Source of the DNA: Isoetes taiwanensis
Lineage: Eukaryota; Streptophyta; Lycopodiopsida; Isoetales; Isoetaceae
Reading direction: 5' to 3'
Assembly: GCA_021234155.1 (NCBI GenBank)
Contig: JAJEKV010000006.1
Span: forward strand, 1,054,001-1,118,000
Length of the DNA: 64,000 nucleotides
In this document: positions 21,781 to 35,490 of the stretch, in pieces
Layout: each line of letters begins with the position of its first letter
How positions within the stretch are numbered: position 1 is the first letter of the stretch
The notes under the pieces: generated by a model
Told to the model about the DNA's origin: nothing
Databases searched by the model: none
The model's input: the letters and a program-made list of their open reading frames with translations, nothing else
Program-made: the position numbers and the translations under genes

Positions 21781-23639
21781 CAAATTGGTGTCTAGGGATT
21801 GTGGCCTATGCTCCATCATAAAAATAGATAGAACCGGTTCCATTCATTAAGAAATGCATTACATAGATGTCATACACATATTATAAAACCAAATAAAACA
21901 ACATGCCTCGACATAGGTAGTTCGACAAAAACAGAATACAAAGTAGAAAATATCAGGGTGCGGTTTTGGTCAATGGCTAGTTCGACTTGAATAAGATCAC
22001 CCCGATCGAACTCATCAATGTAATTTACGCTATACAGTCCGACCATTCATCCAATTCAAGGATCGAGTGAGGAGTGTTGACAATGAGCTTGGTTACCAAA
22101 TCTTCACTGCCTTTTCTCCTTTTTATAAAGCTTCTTAAATAATGGTCCGAATGAGTTGTGTAGCCAAACATCCTCTAATTTGAGTAGCCTCTTCGGGCCT
22201 CTCCCTCAGAGACAAGTCGTTTCAATGATATCGGGGAAGCTTCCAACTCCACCCTAGTGAGTTGATAATTGTTGTCCTTTAACAACCCATCCCCCCGGAG
22301 GAGCTTCATGACACCACCACCGATTTCGATTTCGTTTCTTCCATTCTCGATTTATCTCATTACGCACCTCAACCTCGCAATTGATTCGCGTGGGCTAAGA
22401 TCTCGCTCACCGATATGGGACTTTGCATTTAGGTCATTGTGAATCCATACCGCAGCCCGCCTCGTTTCAACCATTCTCCTTTGCCGTTATGAATCTATGC
22501 CTTTTGATTTGCAAAACAAAGCCTCACTAGCAACACCTCACACACAGGACGCGCTTTTGCTTGACCGCGAGTTGGGCGGGCTTGTCCTTGGCTTAATAGA
22601 AAAAGCTTCTGCCATATCACCTACCAGCACGTTTCCCGAAAAATTCCGTCCTTCTATTTAAAAAACCATCATATTTTAGAAATTTGACTCAATTTCGGAG
22701 ACGTATGGACTTGGGGAAAGTCCATAAATAATGAAACAGTGCTTCAAAGCACAAATTTGTATTTCATTTTCTGGATGTAGCTCCAAAAAGGTTGTCAGAT
22801 ATGCACAACATGTATTTTGAAGCCAAGAATCTATTTTCCATGCTAAAATTATTGGGTACAATTTCGTGGTTTAAAATTGGAATGATGCATATTTTTGCTA
22901 GTTAGCAAAGAGGATGCATTGTCTCTAGAGTCATATTAAGTCAGAATCATTGACAAGGAGATAAAGATATAGAGAAACAAATATGTTCGTCAACTCAACT
23001 GTTATTTGTGACTTATGCCATGATTCAGGCCGCATATAGTGATCCTTATTTGTGGGGTACAACTGAATAGTTATATACCTTAAGATTTCAAGTAGATATA
23101 CTTAATGGCCATGCCTTCATACATGTCTTGTACATGAGATGAGATGTGCTGTAACTATTTATTATAATAATTACAACATTGTTGTATATGGAAAAACATG
23201 ATAGGAAAGGAGCAAACACTGTAAAAAAATGAGAAGAAACATTTAAACATACACATGGATTTAAATTTTGAAAATACCAAAAACCTTCAAACAGATAGGG
23301 ATTTGAACCACGAAACTACCATGACACATGCATTTGTAAGTACCATGACACTTGACTTTAAGTTTTTAAAATCTGAAAAACCTTCAAACGGATAGGATCT
23401 TGAATTCAGAAAGTACCATGACCTTTGGGTAGTTGCATCATCCAAAGAGAATGCAAGAAAGTATAAATTCTTCCTAAAGACAAAAAACATTGCAACAAAT
23501 ATGGAAAAATTCAACCACACCTAGTTACCTATTGCCTCTTGTTTACTATCCACGATTCAATAATTTGGTGATTGGTTCTTTTTAGTAGCCATTTGCGATA
23601 ACTATAGCAATGAAATGCATTGTTCAATGAAATGCCTCT
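21781..23639. other. No recognised gene; degenerate minus-strand frames
   Basis: On minus, 22480-22020 has patches of protein-like sequence (TRRAAVWIHNDLNAKSHIGE; KLLRGDGLLKDNNYQLTRVE) separated by stops and frame changes. They may belong to the same element as the transposase-like gene, but I cannot name a family. 22600-23639 is AT-rich with nothing assignable. Confidence 0.4.
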
Positions 23640-24430
23640 TAAAGATGTGGTCTCCGGAATGCCATGCTTGTCTGCGTAAACTCAAGGAAAATATGGCACC
23701 CAAGCACTTGAGCTTTCCAAGGAAATGGAGCTAGAAGGTATACTTCTTTCGAAGGTAACTGCATAACAATGCTAGATGCCCTATGCGAGCATTGGGTATT
23801 AGATAAAGCTAGAAGGTTGCATGAGTATGCCATCCGCAAAAGATTTGTTGGAGATGTTAACATTGAAAATACACTTATCAGTATTTATTGCAGTTGTAGG
23901 ATATCTAAGCGAAGCCCAAATTTTGTTTGATGAAATGCATCAACATGATCTGGGCTTTTGGAATACTATTACTACAACCTATGATCAAAATGGGGATGGA
24001 AAAAAGGCCCTTCAGCTCTTTCAAGACATGCAAATACTGAGCATGATGCCAAATAAAGCGACTCTTGTTGTTTACGTGTGTAGTCATATTGGCCAGCTTG
24101 ACGATGTTGTCATTTCTTCCTTTGCACAAGCATGCATTGCAAAATCCAGCTAGTATCAGATCATTACATTTGCATGGCAGACCTCCTTGATCGATCTAGA
24201 TAGATTGAAAAAGCTGAGGATCTGATCAAAAATATGTTTTCTGATGCAATTTCTATATCTTGGATGACCTTGTCTGGTGCTTGCTGGAACAACGATTGTT
24301 ATACCAATTTGGAATTAACAATGAAAATTGATGGCAAATAGCTGCAGAAATGAGAGCTCTTTGGAGAAGAAGCATTGGAAAGCCTCTCGAATGCCGTGTA
24401 TGCAAACAAGTGAATTACCTATTATCACTA
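23640..24430 (+). pseudogene. PPR protein fragment with E-motif
   Basis: Readable on plus with frame changes: ALELSKEMELEGILLSKVT, DKARRLHEYAIRKRFVGDVN, NIENTLISIYCSC, LSEAQILFDEMHQHDLGFWN and GDGKKALQLFQDMQILSMMP, then DHYICMADLLDRS, EKAEDLIKNM and SISWMTLSGACWNND. The last three match the E-motif region at the C-terminus of PLS-class PPR proteins (HY-CMVDLLGRAG, EAEELI--MP, W-TLLGAC). An in-frame stop follows DRSR, and a stop interrupts the rest. No DYW domain is visible. Its strand differs from the PPR piece at 8.5-10.2 kb and it is from a different part of the protein. Confidence 0.82.
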
Positions 24431-25465
24431 TAAAATATCTCGGGCAATTTTTGATAGCTCTGTAAGGAATCTTCCATGTTATTTTATTAGAACGTAGGAT
24501 GTTTGTCTCTGACTAACCTTAACCACGCCCCTTTATTGCAAGAAAGGATCATGCGTTTAATGCAACAACGGATGAGATTGAAATTGATATTGATGCCCGT
24601 GTAACTCTTATTGTAGTCCATATTAGCTTTTTCATTTGATGTGTCATAGGCTCAATTGTCATGTTAATTCAAGAAATTTGCCATGGCTTAAATGCGGTTA
24701 TTAAATTCTAGTTAATGTGTCATGTGTATTTAGTTCCTCGAATTCATTTTAGAAATGAATTTTGCATAAGAAACCAATTTGAAAAACCATGTGGTGCAAT
24801 ATGGTGGATTTTGTACAAGATTACATGCAATATAACATGATGCCAAGATAGTTGATTGGATCGGGGAGCTTGTTGTGGTGGGGCCTGACCCTATGTTTAC
24901 TTGTTGCGAGAAGGGAGCAAAAGGATGTTTCAAGTTGTTTCTTTAAGCATGGAGGTTTTGAATTCATATCATGATTTAGATAGACCACTTCTCTTTGCTT
25001 CTTGGAATGCTCGATTCCCTATATATATACGCACGTGTGATTGCACCATAATTGTTCACAAGAAAGATGAACTACAAAGAAGCACTATAATTTTTATAAA
25101 GTTTGAAGGAGACAATTATTATGATTGACCACTCAAGGGGACATGGAAAAATTTGTCAAGAGGCTGCTACAAAATTAAATACAATTGTGATTCCTTATAT
25201 AGATCAAATCTATCTATCTATTTGTTGAATAAAGATCTTCGATTACCGGTAATTCCTCTTTCCTTCCTCAGTCTCTATGAATTGACCTCCATAGCTTTTT
25301 AAACAAAACTCGAAATTCCTGGGCTACAAAAGCAGCAACCTATGTTCATACCATCCACAAGCCTCGACACAAAACAAAACAGACCTAACACGAAATGACA
25401 AAACAGAAACCATGAAAACACCCTCTCGGGCCAACGGAGGGCAACCCTTCGTGCGCAGCACCTTG
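24431..25465. other. Right arm of the 11-kb insertion, no gene
   Basis: AT-rich without recognised coding sequence. The last 60 bp are GC-richer and contain GGGCAACCCTTCGTGCGCAG, the inverted partner of the left edge. Confidence 0.45.
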
Positions 25466-25836
25466 TTTATTAAATGAGGATGCCACCTCAACTCCTTTAA
25501 TAAATAAATTGCAACTTAATAAAAAAAACTTAGTGGCCAGGATTTCTCCTCCCTCTTTTGATCCAAGGGCTGAGATTGGCCACACCAAAAAGCACTTTTA
25601 GGGACCTTCCTTGCACCTTCCTTAAAAAAATCAAGGGCTATGATTTTACCTTCCCCCCTTGATCCGACGGTCTAGAGGCATGGTGCATGCCCCATGCATG
25701 ACCCCATGTAGATCCTAAGGCCGTAGCTGTGCCACCTCATTGGCCCACAAATAGGCGGCCTAGATTGATTTGAATATGTAAACAATCCATGGGTACATCG
25801 TTTCCCATGGACACATAGAATAATTATATATACTAG
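25466..25836 (+). repeat. GATTCT-array repeat, copy C, right part
   Basis: Continues the tail exactly from the break at 14502, beginning TTTATTAAATGAGGATGCC and ending at ATAGAATAATTATATATA. It contains the family's CATGGTGCATGCCCCATGCA motif. Confidence 0.93.
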
Positions 25837-26095
25837 GAACGTGTGCCCGGCGATGCCGGGCATTAGTCGTGGACGTGTGTCATGGCTGGATGTAATGGAG
25901 TTTGTAAGTGGAATGAAATGTTATAGATTTGCCATGTCTATAGATGGATCAAAGTGTGAAGATATATAGTTTAGACGGGATGATATGTTGAATTGCATCC
26001 ACCCCAACCTAGCTCGTAACAACCTCCCTTCTATGTACATTGGTGAATGCCTCATCTCACATACTTAAAAATGGGTACTGAAACACAAAAACGTT

Positions 26096-26182
26096 GTGAA
26101 GGCTTTTATAAGAGTGTAAAATTAGACTTCTGAAGGCACTTGTGAAGGCTTTTATAAGAGTGTAAGATTAGACTTGATATAA
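26096..26182. repeat. 47-bp imperfect tandem duplication
   Basis: The phrase TGTGAAGGCTTTTATAAGAG followed by TGTAA(A/G)ATTAGACTT occurs twice, about 47 bp apart. Confidence 0.8.
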
Positions 26183-26289
26183 GGCTTTGCAAAGCATAAT
26201 AGCATAGGCCCAATAAGCTTAAGACATCATGTTATGAGTATGCGCTAGAATATGCTTTGCAACTCAGTTTTCCATGTTAACAAAGGCCT

Positions 26290-26645
26290 AAAGAATTGAA
26301 GATCAATGACATTTGTAGCAAAAGCACTTGCATTTATGATTATTTTTATAACATGTCAATCTTAAAACTATTAACTTTTGAACCAAAAATTTTAGAGCAG
26401 AAGCACTTGCACTTACGATTGTTTTTCCATAAAATGGCAATCATCCATGAACAGGTGTATGACACACAACACAATATTTTCGATTGCAATTCCTCTCAAT
26501 AGTATTAATTGAATTGCATATTGATCTCAAATGTACACCTCTAAACCATCTATCTATTAGAGCAGAAGCATTTGCACTTTAATTGTATTTCTATAGCACG
26601 TTAATTTTCAACATGCATAGCACGTTAATTCTATAGCACGTTAAT
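26290..26645. repeat. Degenerate AGCAGAAGCACTTGCA and TATAGCACGTTAATT repeats
   Basis: Three diverged copies of an AGCAGAAGCACTTGCA-type phrase (about 26318, 26396, 26561) are followed by three copies of ATAGCACGTTAATT (26593-26645). Simple local duplication is the likely origin. Confidence 0.65.
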
Positions 26646-26848
26646 TTCGCACAGAAATTTTAGTGTTGAGTCTTTTGTTCAACTCCTATTGTGGTTGCAA
26701 TATAAGTTGTTGCGCTTGAATTGTGCCCCATTTCTTGCAAGGTGCTACCCTAGTACATGCGAGCTTTTGATGGAATGCTAGTTATACTCATGGGCCAATG
26801 ATCACCCATAATAGACGAAGCCGCCTATTCAAGCTAGGGATTGTGAAT

Positions 26849-27061
26849 TTGACTTCCACAATAATTACTCATCGGTACTATATTTGAAGCATTGTAATAT
26901 GACCTTATGTACTTGGTAATGGAAGGTGTACTCCCACCCAAGATACCCCAAATAATTTGACTTCCACAACAATTTCTCGTCGGTACTATATTTGAAGCAT
27001 TGTAATATGACCTTATGTACTTGGTAACGGAAGGTGTATTCCCAAGGTGCCCCAAATAATT
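26849..27061. repeat. ~107-bp tandem duplication
   Basis: Two adjacent units, 26849-26956 and 26957-27061, begin TTGACTTCCACAA and end CCCCAAATAAT, with a few substitutions and a small deletion in unit 2. Confidence 0.92.
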
Positions 27062-29879
27062 TTTTTGACCCAATATAGACAAACCAATCAATACTTAGTA
27101 TGAATGTTTAACATGGAAGTGAATATTTTTTGCCCCACATATCCTTGCAATAATTTTACAAAGCCTTATTTGCAAAACATGACCATTTCTTTCTAATGTG
27201 ATTGATTGAATGGTATATGAATGTGGTTCAAATAGAGAATATCCAAAGTGGAAATTTGTACAACACTACATATCACAAAAGAGGTCAAAACAAATAGTAC
27301 AGAATTGGCTCTATGAGCTGGTTGTTCATCATACACAATGTCGAAAATGCAAGCGGTTCATGTGTCAACTCTTTTGAGTATGTCTCTTTGGCTAACAACA
27401 TCTTTGTTTGGCTAGCAAGATACCTATATCACAAATGTTTAACACCCATTTTGTATGAAAAGCTCAACCAAAATTGTTTGTTTCTTTTGCAACAATGTAA
27501 TTGTGGAAGGTTATTAGTTGTTTATACTTTACAACATTATGTAGCATATGTTCTCATCATGGCAACCATTGATCCTTGCAAAACATGTAAGGAAATTGAA
27601 CCTCTATATCAGACACAAACCAACCTTTTAGTCCTCTGGACGATAAGCATAATTATCTTGATAAAAAGCCATCAATATTTATGGTGGGAGAAGGGCACCT
27701 GCAGATCAGATTTACATGTCACTCCTATAATTCTCGGTCCTTTAGTTTTTACCATGATTATCTTTGAGATGATATAGATTTATTTGCTACCCTCTCTAGA
27801 TGCAAGTCCTCAAAAGTTTCCAAGACATCATAACCCCGCACAATAGTATCAAGAGGATTAGGACCATTGCGAAGGAAAAAGAAATGGCAATAAATCACCG
27901 ATACCTTGAGCATAGGCGACAAATGCTTGAGAACAAATTGCACCCTTTGATACCCAATTTGCATAACAATTGCAATTTAATGAGCTTAATTGTGGATTCT
28001 TTCCATATGAGATGCAACCACCTTAGAAAAAGCAAGGTCATCAAACGTAGTAGGAATAAATCCAAAATGATCTAAAAGAAAAATAATGTAACTTGTCCAT
28101 GGCATCTTTGGCTTACAAATGGTCGCGGTGACCCGGACTAATATTGATTACCTAAATGAAGGTAAAGGAAAGTTGAAAAACGAGTTATTCGAAAAAACAC
28201 CTTTTCTATCACGAAAAAGTAGTGTAATTCATTTTGAATGTGGATCAAATTAGGACATCAAACCTTGACCAGCGCTTTTTGATAGATAGATAGATAGTTG
28301 TCATAACATGTAGAGGAGGAGGATTTGTGTACATAGCTAGCAATTGAAAAAATCAAGAAAAATCAGTGATCCAGGCGGGGAACTCCCATTTTCAACACTT
28401 ACCAATGTGGAGACATCCAACTTCAATGTGAATTCCCATATCCAACTCTCCATATCCTTGCTAATTTGCACCATAAACACAAAAGCGAAAAGAAGAAAAT
28501 TTGTCCTTTGTGACCGTAGTGTAAAAGTTAGGCATTGTTTCTCCTGTTGTTTCTCCCGCCAAAATTCATATATGCCCAAAAGAAGCAAGACTTGTGGAAT
28601 ACAAAAGCTCTACTAAGAGGAGGAGAAAACAACAGAAAGCCATGGCAGCTCCCAAATTCCATTGCAACAAACCCAATGGGTATCTATGCCGGAAATGAAA
28701 AATGTAAAGCTTGGAGCAAGAAAGCATGCAGTTGAAGCAGTCAAAGATTGATGACAAGGGCTTGAAAATTCATAGCAGCGTCTTGTTGAATGTGCTCATC
28801 ACCTCGCAATTTTCTTTGGTGCCAATAAAACAATGGTGAGGATACAGGTGCCCACCCTCGTGGAGCAAAAGAGCAAGCACCAAGTATTCGAACAAAAGAA
28901 AAGATTGAAATCGTCCTTATGAACAAAAAAAAATTACCTTTGTAAATAGAATAACAGAAATCAAAGGAGGTGATGTATGCTTCAATTTATCTGTGGTAAA
29001 AATGGAGTTGGATCAACGAACCCCATTAAACAAATCCATAGATTGCATAGGCATATCTAAACAAAACCAAACCTCATTGTAAAGATACCAAAAACGAAAA
29101 TCTCAAACCATCAAAATGATGCAAAATGGCTATGATGCTCCTTAATCCCAAGAACAAGATTCTCAGCTGCAGCAACAATCGCCTCCAAATGAAGAAAGGA
29201 TAAAAAAGTGGAGAAAGCCGGTATTTTGGGTATTGTTAGAAGGTGAAGAAGGTGGCGACTATAAGAAACGAAATATCATTCCCTCCTCCATGAAGCTGTG
29301 TCCGTCCATATCATATTGCGGGGAGGATTGAAGCGGTCCTCGCTAAGAAAAAAGGTTTTAGGGTTCTTTTGCTAAATCGGTAAAATCTACCAAAGGCATT
29401 AAGAAATGCCGATTCATGGCTATGGCGTGGTCGGATTTGGGTGCTAGACAACAAATAAACAATGAGAATCTACCGAGTTCGGATAGGTGATTTTTAATCC
29501 TCCTCGATCAGTAGAAATGTAGATCGCATGAGAGAAAGCTCCGAGACACAAAAATCAAGTGAAATTGGAAAATGCCTTATACGTAAAAACTGGAAAATGT
29601 TTTATCAAATCGAAACATCGAAAGAGAAGGAAGAAAGAAGTGTTAATGGATATGGTTCTACTTCTACTTACCACGGCGGGATTGCTCAAGGGGATGCCCG
29701 AACATAAATGGATAAAACGCGCCCTGGGCCCATCGCCGCTCTGTGCCCTCCCTTCCCGCTCAAAGTTGAACGGTAGACGATACCCGCTGAGGATGAGAGG
29801 GAACGCCCGATCTGGCGTTACATGCACGCGGCGTTCGCACGCAACCCAACACCTTGCCATTTTAAAAGATAAGATATTA

Positions 29880-31633
29880 GAGTACAAATTTTGAGTCATC
29901 CAGTGAAGATTCTATAAAGATTCTCTTAGATTCTTCAAGGCTTAGAAAAAATTCCTAAGATTCCACGAAGATTCTCTTACATTCCTCTACATTCTCTTGA
30001 GATTCTCATAGATTCTTTAAGATTCTCTTGAGTTTCCCTAGATTCTCAAAGAGTAACCCAAATTTCCTCTAGATTCTCCAAGATTCTATGTAGATTCTCC
30101 TAAATTCCCATAGATTCTATGAAGATTCCCCTGCAAAACACATCCAATGTGAAAGATTTCCCTAAATTCCACAACTATTCTTCTAGATTCTTAATATTCT
30201 ACAAAGATTCCTCTAGATTCACTAAGATTATATATAAATTTTATGTAGATTCCCCTAGATTCCTTTAGATATTATGTATATTCCCCTAGATTCCATTAGA
30301 TCTAAGTACATTCCCCTAGATTCTCCAAGATTCCATTAAAGATCACGTAGATTCTCAAAGACTCTACGAAGATGCGCTTAGATTCTGCTAGATTTCCTAA
30401 GATTCTCTTAAGATTCCCATAGATTCCCTAATTCTGTTGAGATTCCTCTAGATTCCTCAAGTTTCTATGTAGATTCTCCCAGATCCCCTTAGATTCTATG
30501 AAGGTCCTCTTAGATTCTTCAAGATTTTATGAAGATTCTTCTAGATTCTCAAAGGTTTTATAAAGATTCGCTTAGATTCTTAAAGATTCTCTTGTGATTT
30601 ACGTAGATTCCCCTAGATTCCTTTAGATGTTATGTATATTCCCCCAGATTCCATTAGATCTAAGTACATTCCCCTAGATTCTCCAAGATTCCATTAAAGA
30701 TCACGTAGATTCTCAAAGACTCTATGAAGATGCGCTTAGATCCTGCTAGATTTCCTAAGATTCTCTTAAGATTCCCATAGATTCCCTAATTCTGTTGAGA
30801 TTCCTCTAGATTCCCCATGTTTCTATGTAGATTCTCCCAAATCCCCTTAGATTCTATGAAGGTCCTCTTAGATTCTTCAAGATTTTATGAAGATTCTTCT
30901 AGATTCTCAAAGGTTTTATAAAGATTCGCTTAGATTCTTAAAGATTCTCTTGTGATTCCTACAGATTCCTCAAGATTCTATAGAGATTCCTTTACATTCT
31001 TTAAGATGCTATGAAGATTCCCCTAGATTCTCTTAAATTCCCATAGATTCCATAAAATACCAAGATTCCAAGAAGATTCTTGGTATTCGATCACGATGAA
31101 ACAATATCAAAGCACTACTCATTGAAAAGCTCTCGATGAGAGGAATCCAATGGCGTAGGCCCCACCTTCATCCGATCCCTTTGCTGCAAGTTACGGGCCT
31201 TTGAAAATAATTACAAAAAAGAAGCTTCCTCGAAATTCCTTTCATAAATGTTGGTGCCACCTCATTACTTTTTTATTAAATGAGGATGCCACCTCAACTC
31301 CTTTAATAAATAAATTGCAACTTAATAAAAAAAACTTAGTGGCCAGGATTTCTCCTCCCTCTTTTTGATCCAAGGGTGATATTGGCCACACCAAAAAGCA
31401 CTTTTAGGGACCTTCCTTGCACCTTCCTTAAAAAATCAAGGGCTATGATTTTACCTTCCCCCTTGATCCAGACGGTCTAGAGGCATGGTGCATGCCCCAT
31501 GCATGACCCCATGTAGATCCTAAAGGTCGTAGGCATTGCCACCTCATTGGCCCACAAATAGGCGGCCTAGATTGATTTGAATATGTAAACAATCCATGGG
31601 TACATCGTTTCCCATGGACACATAGAATAATTA
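29880..31633 (+). repeat. GATTCT-array repeat, copy D
   Basis: Full-length copy. Starts at GAGTACAAATTTTGAGTCATC, array to about 31090 with the ~358-bp higher-order repeat (30245 and 30603), tail to ATAGAATAATTATATATA. Its tail shows several small indels relative to A-C. A long (TA)n tract follows immediately. Confidence 0.92.
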
Positions 31634-33007
<1,374 letters not shown>

Positions 33008-33254
33008 TTGGCCTAACCAAGCCTCTACTTGACTAGACATTCAAATAGCCTTAACCTAACTAAATAAGACTACTGAATTTATTGGACCCTAAAGAGGGAG
33101 CCCTTAGAGATCATGTAACCATATAATAGTTTAACCTTAGACCAAAAGTCCAAAGATAAGGACCAGCTCAACTCATTTAATAATACAATTATTTAACCTT
33201 GACCATACTACTTTGATACATGTTAACCTTTTCAAATAAATGTAGCAAAAGGAA

Positions 33255-34334
33255 GGAAGGAAGGAAGGAAGTATATTTTTACGTCGCACCACAAAGGCAG
33301 CGTCACGAAGGACATGCGACCACAAGTACAAAGAAAACAAAAATACATTGCATGGGCCGAAGCCCGTGAGCACCATGGCCCGGATTAAAAAACCCCACTG
33401 GGGAAAAACCGTTGCCATGATGACCACAGATCCAAAAAGCTATGCTGCTGCAAAAAGCAACAAGCATACCTCCAACAAACGTAACTTCAACAAACGCCCA
33501 ACCGTAACCTCTTTCACGCCTAGGTGCCGAAGCCGGGTGCGGACTCATGCACGCTAAACCTCCATCCTCTCATCGAAACCGGGGCAAATAGATGCTCGAT
33601 GTAGAGATCCCGTGCCGCAGCCCCTCGAGTAACTCGATCAAACCACTAGACCATAAGAGCGCCTTTAAACTTGGTAGAGTCCCAAAACCCCATAGCAACG
33701 ATTGGCAGAAAGGCGTGGTGGACCGTGGAGGGCACCGCCGAAGTTGAAAACCAACGCATCCAATAAGCCCAAGCGCCGTAAGTCCAGCGCCGTGGAAGGC
33801 GGCGCTTCAGTGGAAAACGCCGAGAGAAGTCGCCGGAGGAGGTGCATCCTCCAGCCCTCGCGCCAAAGGCGCCAAAGACCCCGCTCCATCGTGTGCTCCA
33901 AAGGCCACAAGCATGCTCGCAGGGCGCCTCGCCAGCATGCACCGGTGCTCAGCAGCACCGGAGGTCCGCCTCCGGGACGCCATCCATCATCGCTGTGGCC
34001 TAGGCGCCATCCATCACCGCCGTGAGAGGCTCAGCAGGCGCCTGTGCACCCTCGGTATTGAAGCAATCCGCTGATGCTGCCACAACCCCAAAGCAATCCG
34101 CTCAGCCGCCAAAAACCCCAATCCGGTCATGCTGCAACCCCGCCCCACTAAAATGCTTATAACTCGCGAAATATGGCTCTGATTGACCTGAAATTTATTG
34201 CAGAAGATAGAGGGCGCAAATACCTTCAATTTGATATGCGGCACGGCCTGAGTGAAGATCGGGTTGTGGAGTTATGCTCAATCAAAGTTTCAAGGCTGGG
34301 CCATGGGCGCTGGGCGCTGGGCGCCGAGCGAGAG
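33255..34334 (-). mobile_element. (TTCC)n-tailed retroposon insertion
   Basis: Absent from the sister copy: copy 2 reads AGCAAAAGGAAATCATCC without interruption at about 42670, while copy 1 has GGAA on both sides of 1.08 kb. On minus it ends in (TTCC)n, has a tRNA-like pair ATGGTCTAGTGGTTTGATCG (around 33630-33650) and CGGTTTCGATGAG (around 33575), resembling Pol III A and B boxes, and a CCCCAGTGGGG stretch nearer the tail. The upstream 700 bp are GC-rich with GGCGCC repeats and encode no recognised protein. A composite SINE or other non-LTR retroposon fits. It inserted after the large duplication. Confidence 0.7.
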
Positions 34335-35213
34335 GGAAATCATCCACAACAAGCAATATGCTGTACCATAAAATTGCTAAATAACTTGTAAAATAACTTG
34401 TACAACAATTTGGAATAGACTGTTGAAGAGAACTATAGATGTGTCAAATCCCAGCATGATCTAAAAAGAAGGGCAATACCCAAAGTCTTAAAATTAACCA
34501 GGAAAACACCATGCAAATTTAAAAACCACTGGACGAACCAAAAAGTAGGCAAGTATGGAAACAGAATAAGAAAATGCAGCCAAAGGCTGAGATCCATAAT
34601 TATATTACCATAAATTACTTCAAGGTGCTCCAAACATGTTTTACCAAGCAGTAAAAAACAGCCATAAATAATATTCAAAATATCAATACACAAAAAGGAT
34701 TAAGAGTTTACCATACAGTTACTCCATTGAATAATTAAACTTGAAGGGATCAAAATCTTACCATAAACGTTGTATACAATATAAATACAGTAGTACATAA
34801 AAACATTCTTCAATCATTCATGCTTCCATGCAAAAAACAGAGCCAGATGCAGGAGAAGAGAGCTCGGTTACCTGCAGCAAATAGAACTAATTAGCCTTAA
34901 GAGGGTAAAAAATCCTACTGCTAACAGGTAAGCAATGAACTCTCTTGGCATTTCTGCCCTTTACCCACAGTTTAACATAAATATACTCTAACCAGATGTT
35001 ATCAACCTATGGATTATAACATTACATCTTAATTTCGAATAAGCAATTCATGCAGAACTGTAGTAATCTACTAGCATGCTAGCCTGTTATGTCTACAATT
35101 ATTGTGACATGCAATACTAATGCCACTAAGAATCATTTTATCATAACAGTGAGTATTACATAAAATGGTTAGGAAACCAGTATTAAACAATTCAATTGTA
35201 GGAACCTGATTTG

Positions 35214-35490
35214 GTTGCACTCCATCATCCGAATCTTCCTCAATTTCATCAATTTCAGAGTCAGCAACAATCTCCACATTGCCGCTTGGTGTATTACCAG
35301 ATCTAGAGATATTCCCACATGCATTCAGACTAGGGAGGAATTTTATAATTCCAGAATCACCCTTGTCCCTATTTGGATCTAATCCATGGGCTCAAGACAT
35401 CTCTAACAGATTGAGCCTTAGTAGGTCAGGGCTACTATGCTCTAAGCCATTCCTTCTAAGGAATTCAATGAGTTTAGATCCAGTGCGCCC
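35214..35490 (-). pseudogene. SAP-like exon, copy 1, broken
   Basis: Same exon as 43556-43843. The acidic end (ADSEIDEIEEDSDDGVQPN) is better preserved here, while the upstream part is broken by frame changes around 35390-35440 (AGACATCTCTAACAGATTG against copy 2's GCACATCTCTAACAGTTG). Non-coding as it stands. Confidence 0.6.

Larger units (their letters stand above)
14503..25465. mobile_element. 11-kb insertion splitting copy C
   Basis: Copy C tail ends in five T residues at 14502 and resumes with three at 25466, where intact copies have six, so about 2 bp of target appear duplicated. The left edge begins GGGTTGCCCC and the right edge contains GGGCAACCC at 25439-25447, an inverted 9-bp match, though another 18 bp (TTCGTGCGCAGCACCTTG) follow it on the right, so the right end is not exactly symmetrical. 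Inside are a decayed DUF7869 transposase-like gene, a DNA-methylase-like ORF, hairpin repeats, and MAP3K and PPR fragments. It could be one large DNA transposon with captured genes, or a nest of several insertions. Confidence 0.7.
25837..29879. other. Segment between repeat copies C and D, no recognised gene
   Basis: It begins CTAGGAACGTG with a perfect 8-bp-stem hairpin at 25844-25862 (TGCCCGGC-GAT-GCCGGGCA), a pattern often seen at edges of plant transposons, and ends in a GC-richer arm (29690-29850) before copy D. Open frames (for example 154 codons at 27313-27777) have no family resemblance and biased composition. It may be one 4-kb non-autonomous insertion. Confidence 0.4.

Noticed and set aside
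14503-25465. Helitron identity for the 11-kb insertion
   Set aside because: No TC start, no CTRR end with 3' hairpin, no Rep/helicase frame, and about 2 bp of target appear duplicated.
27313-27777. 154-codon open frame
   Set aside because: No recognisable domain, biased residue composition, no splice or promoter context; likely chance in AT-rich DNA.
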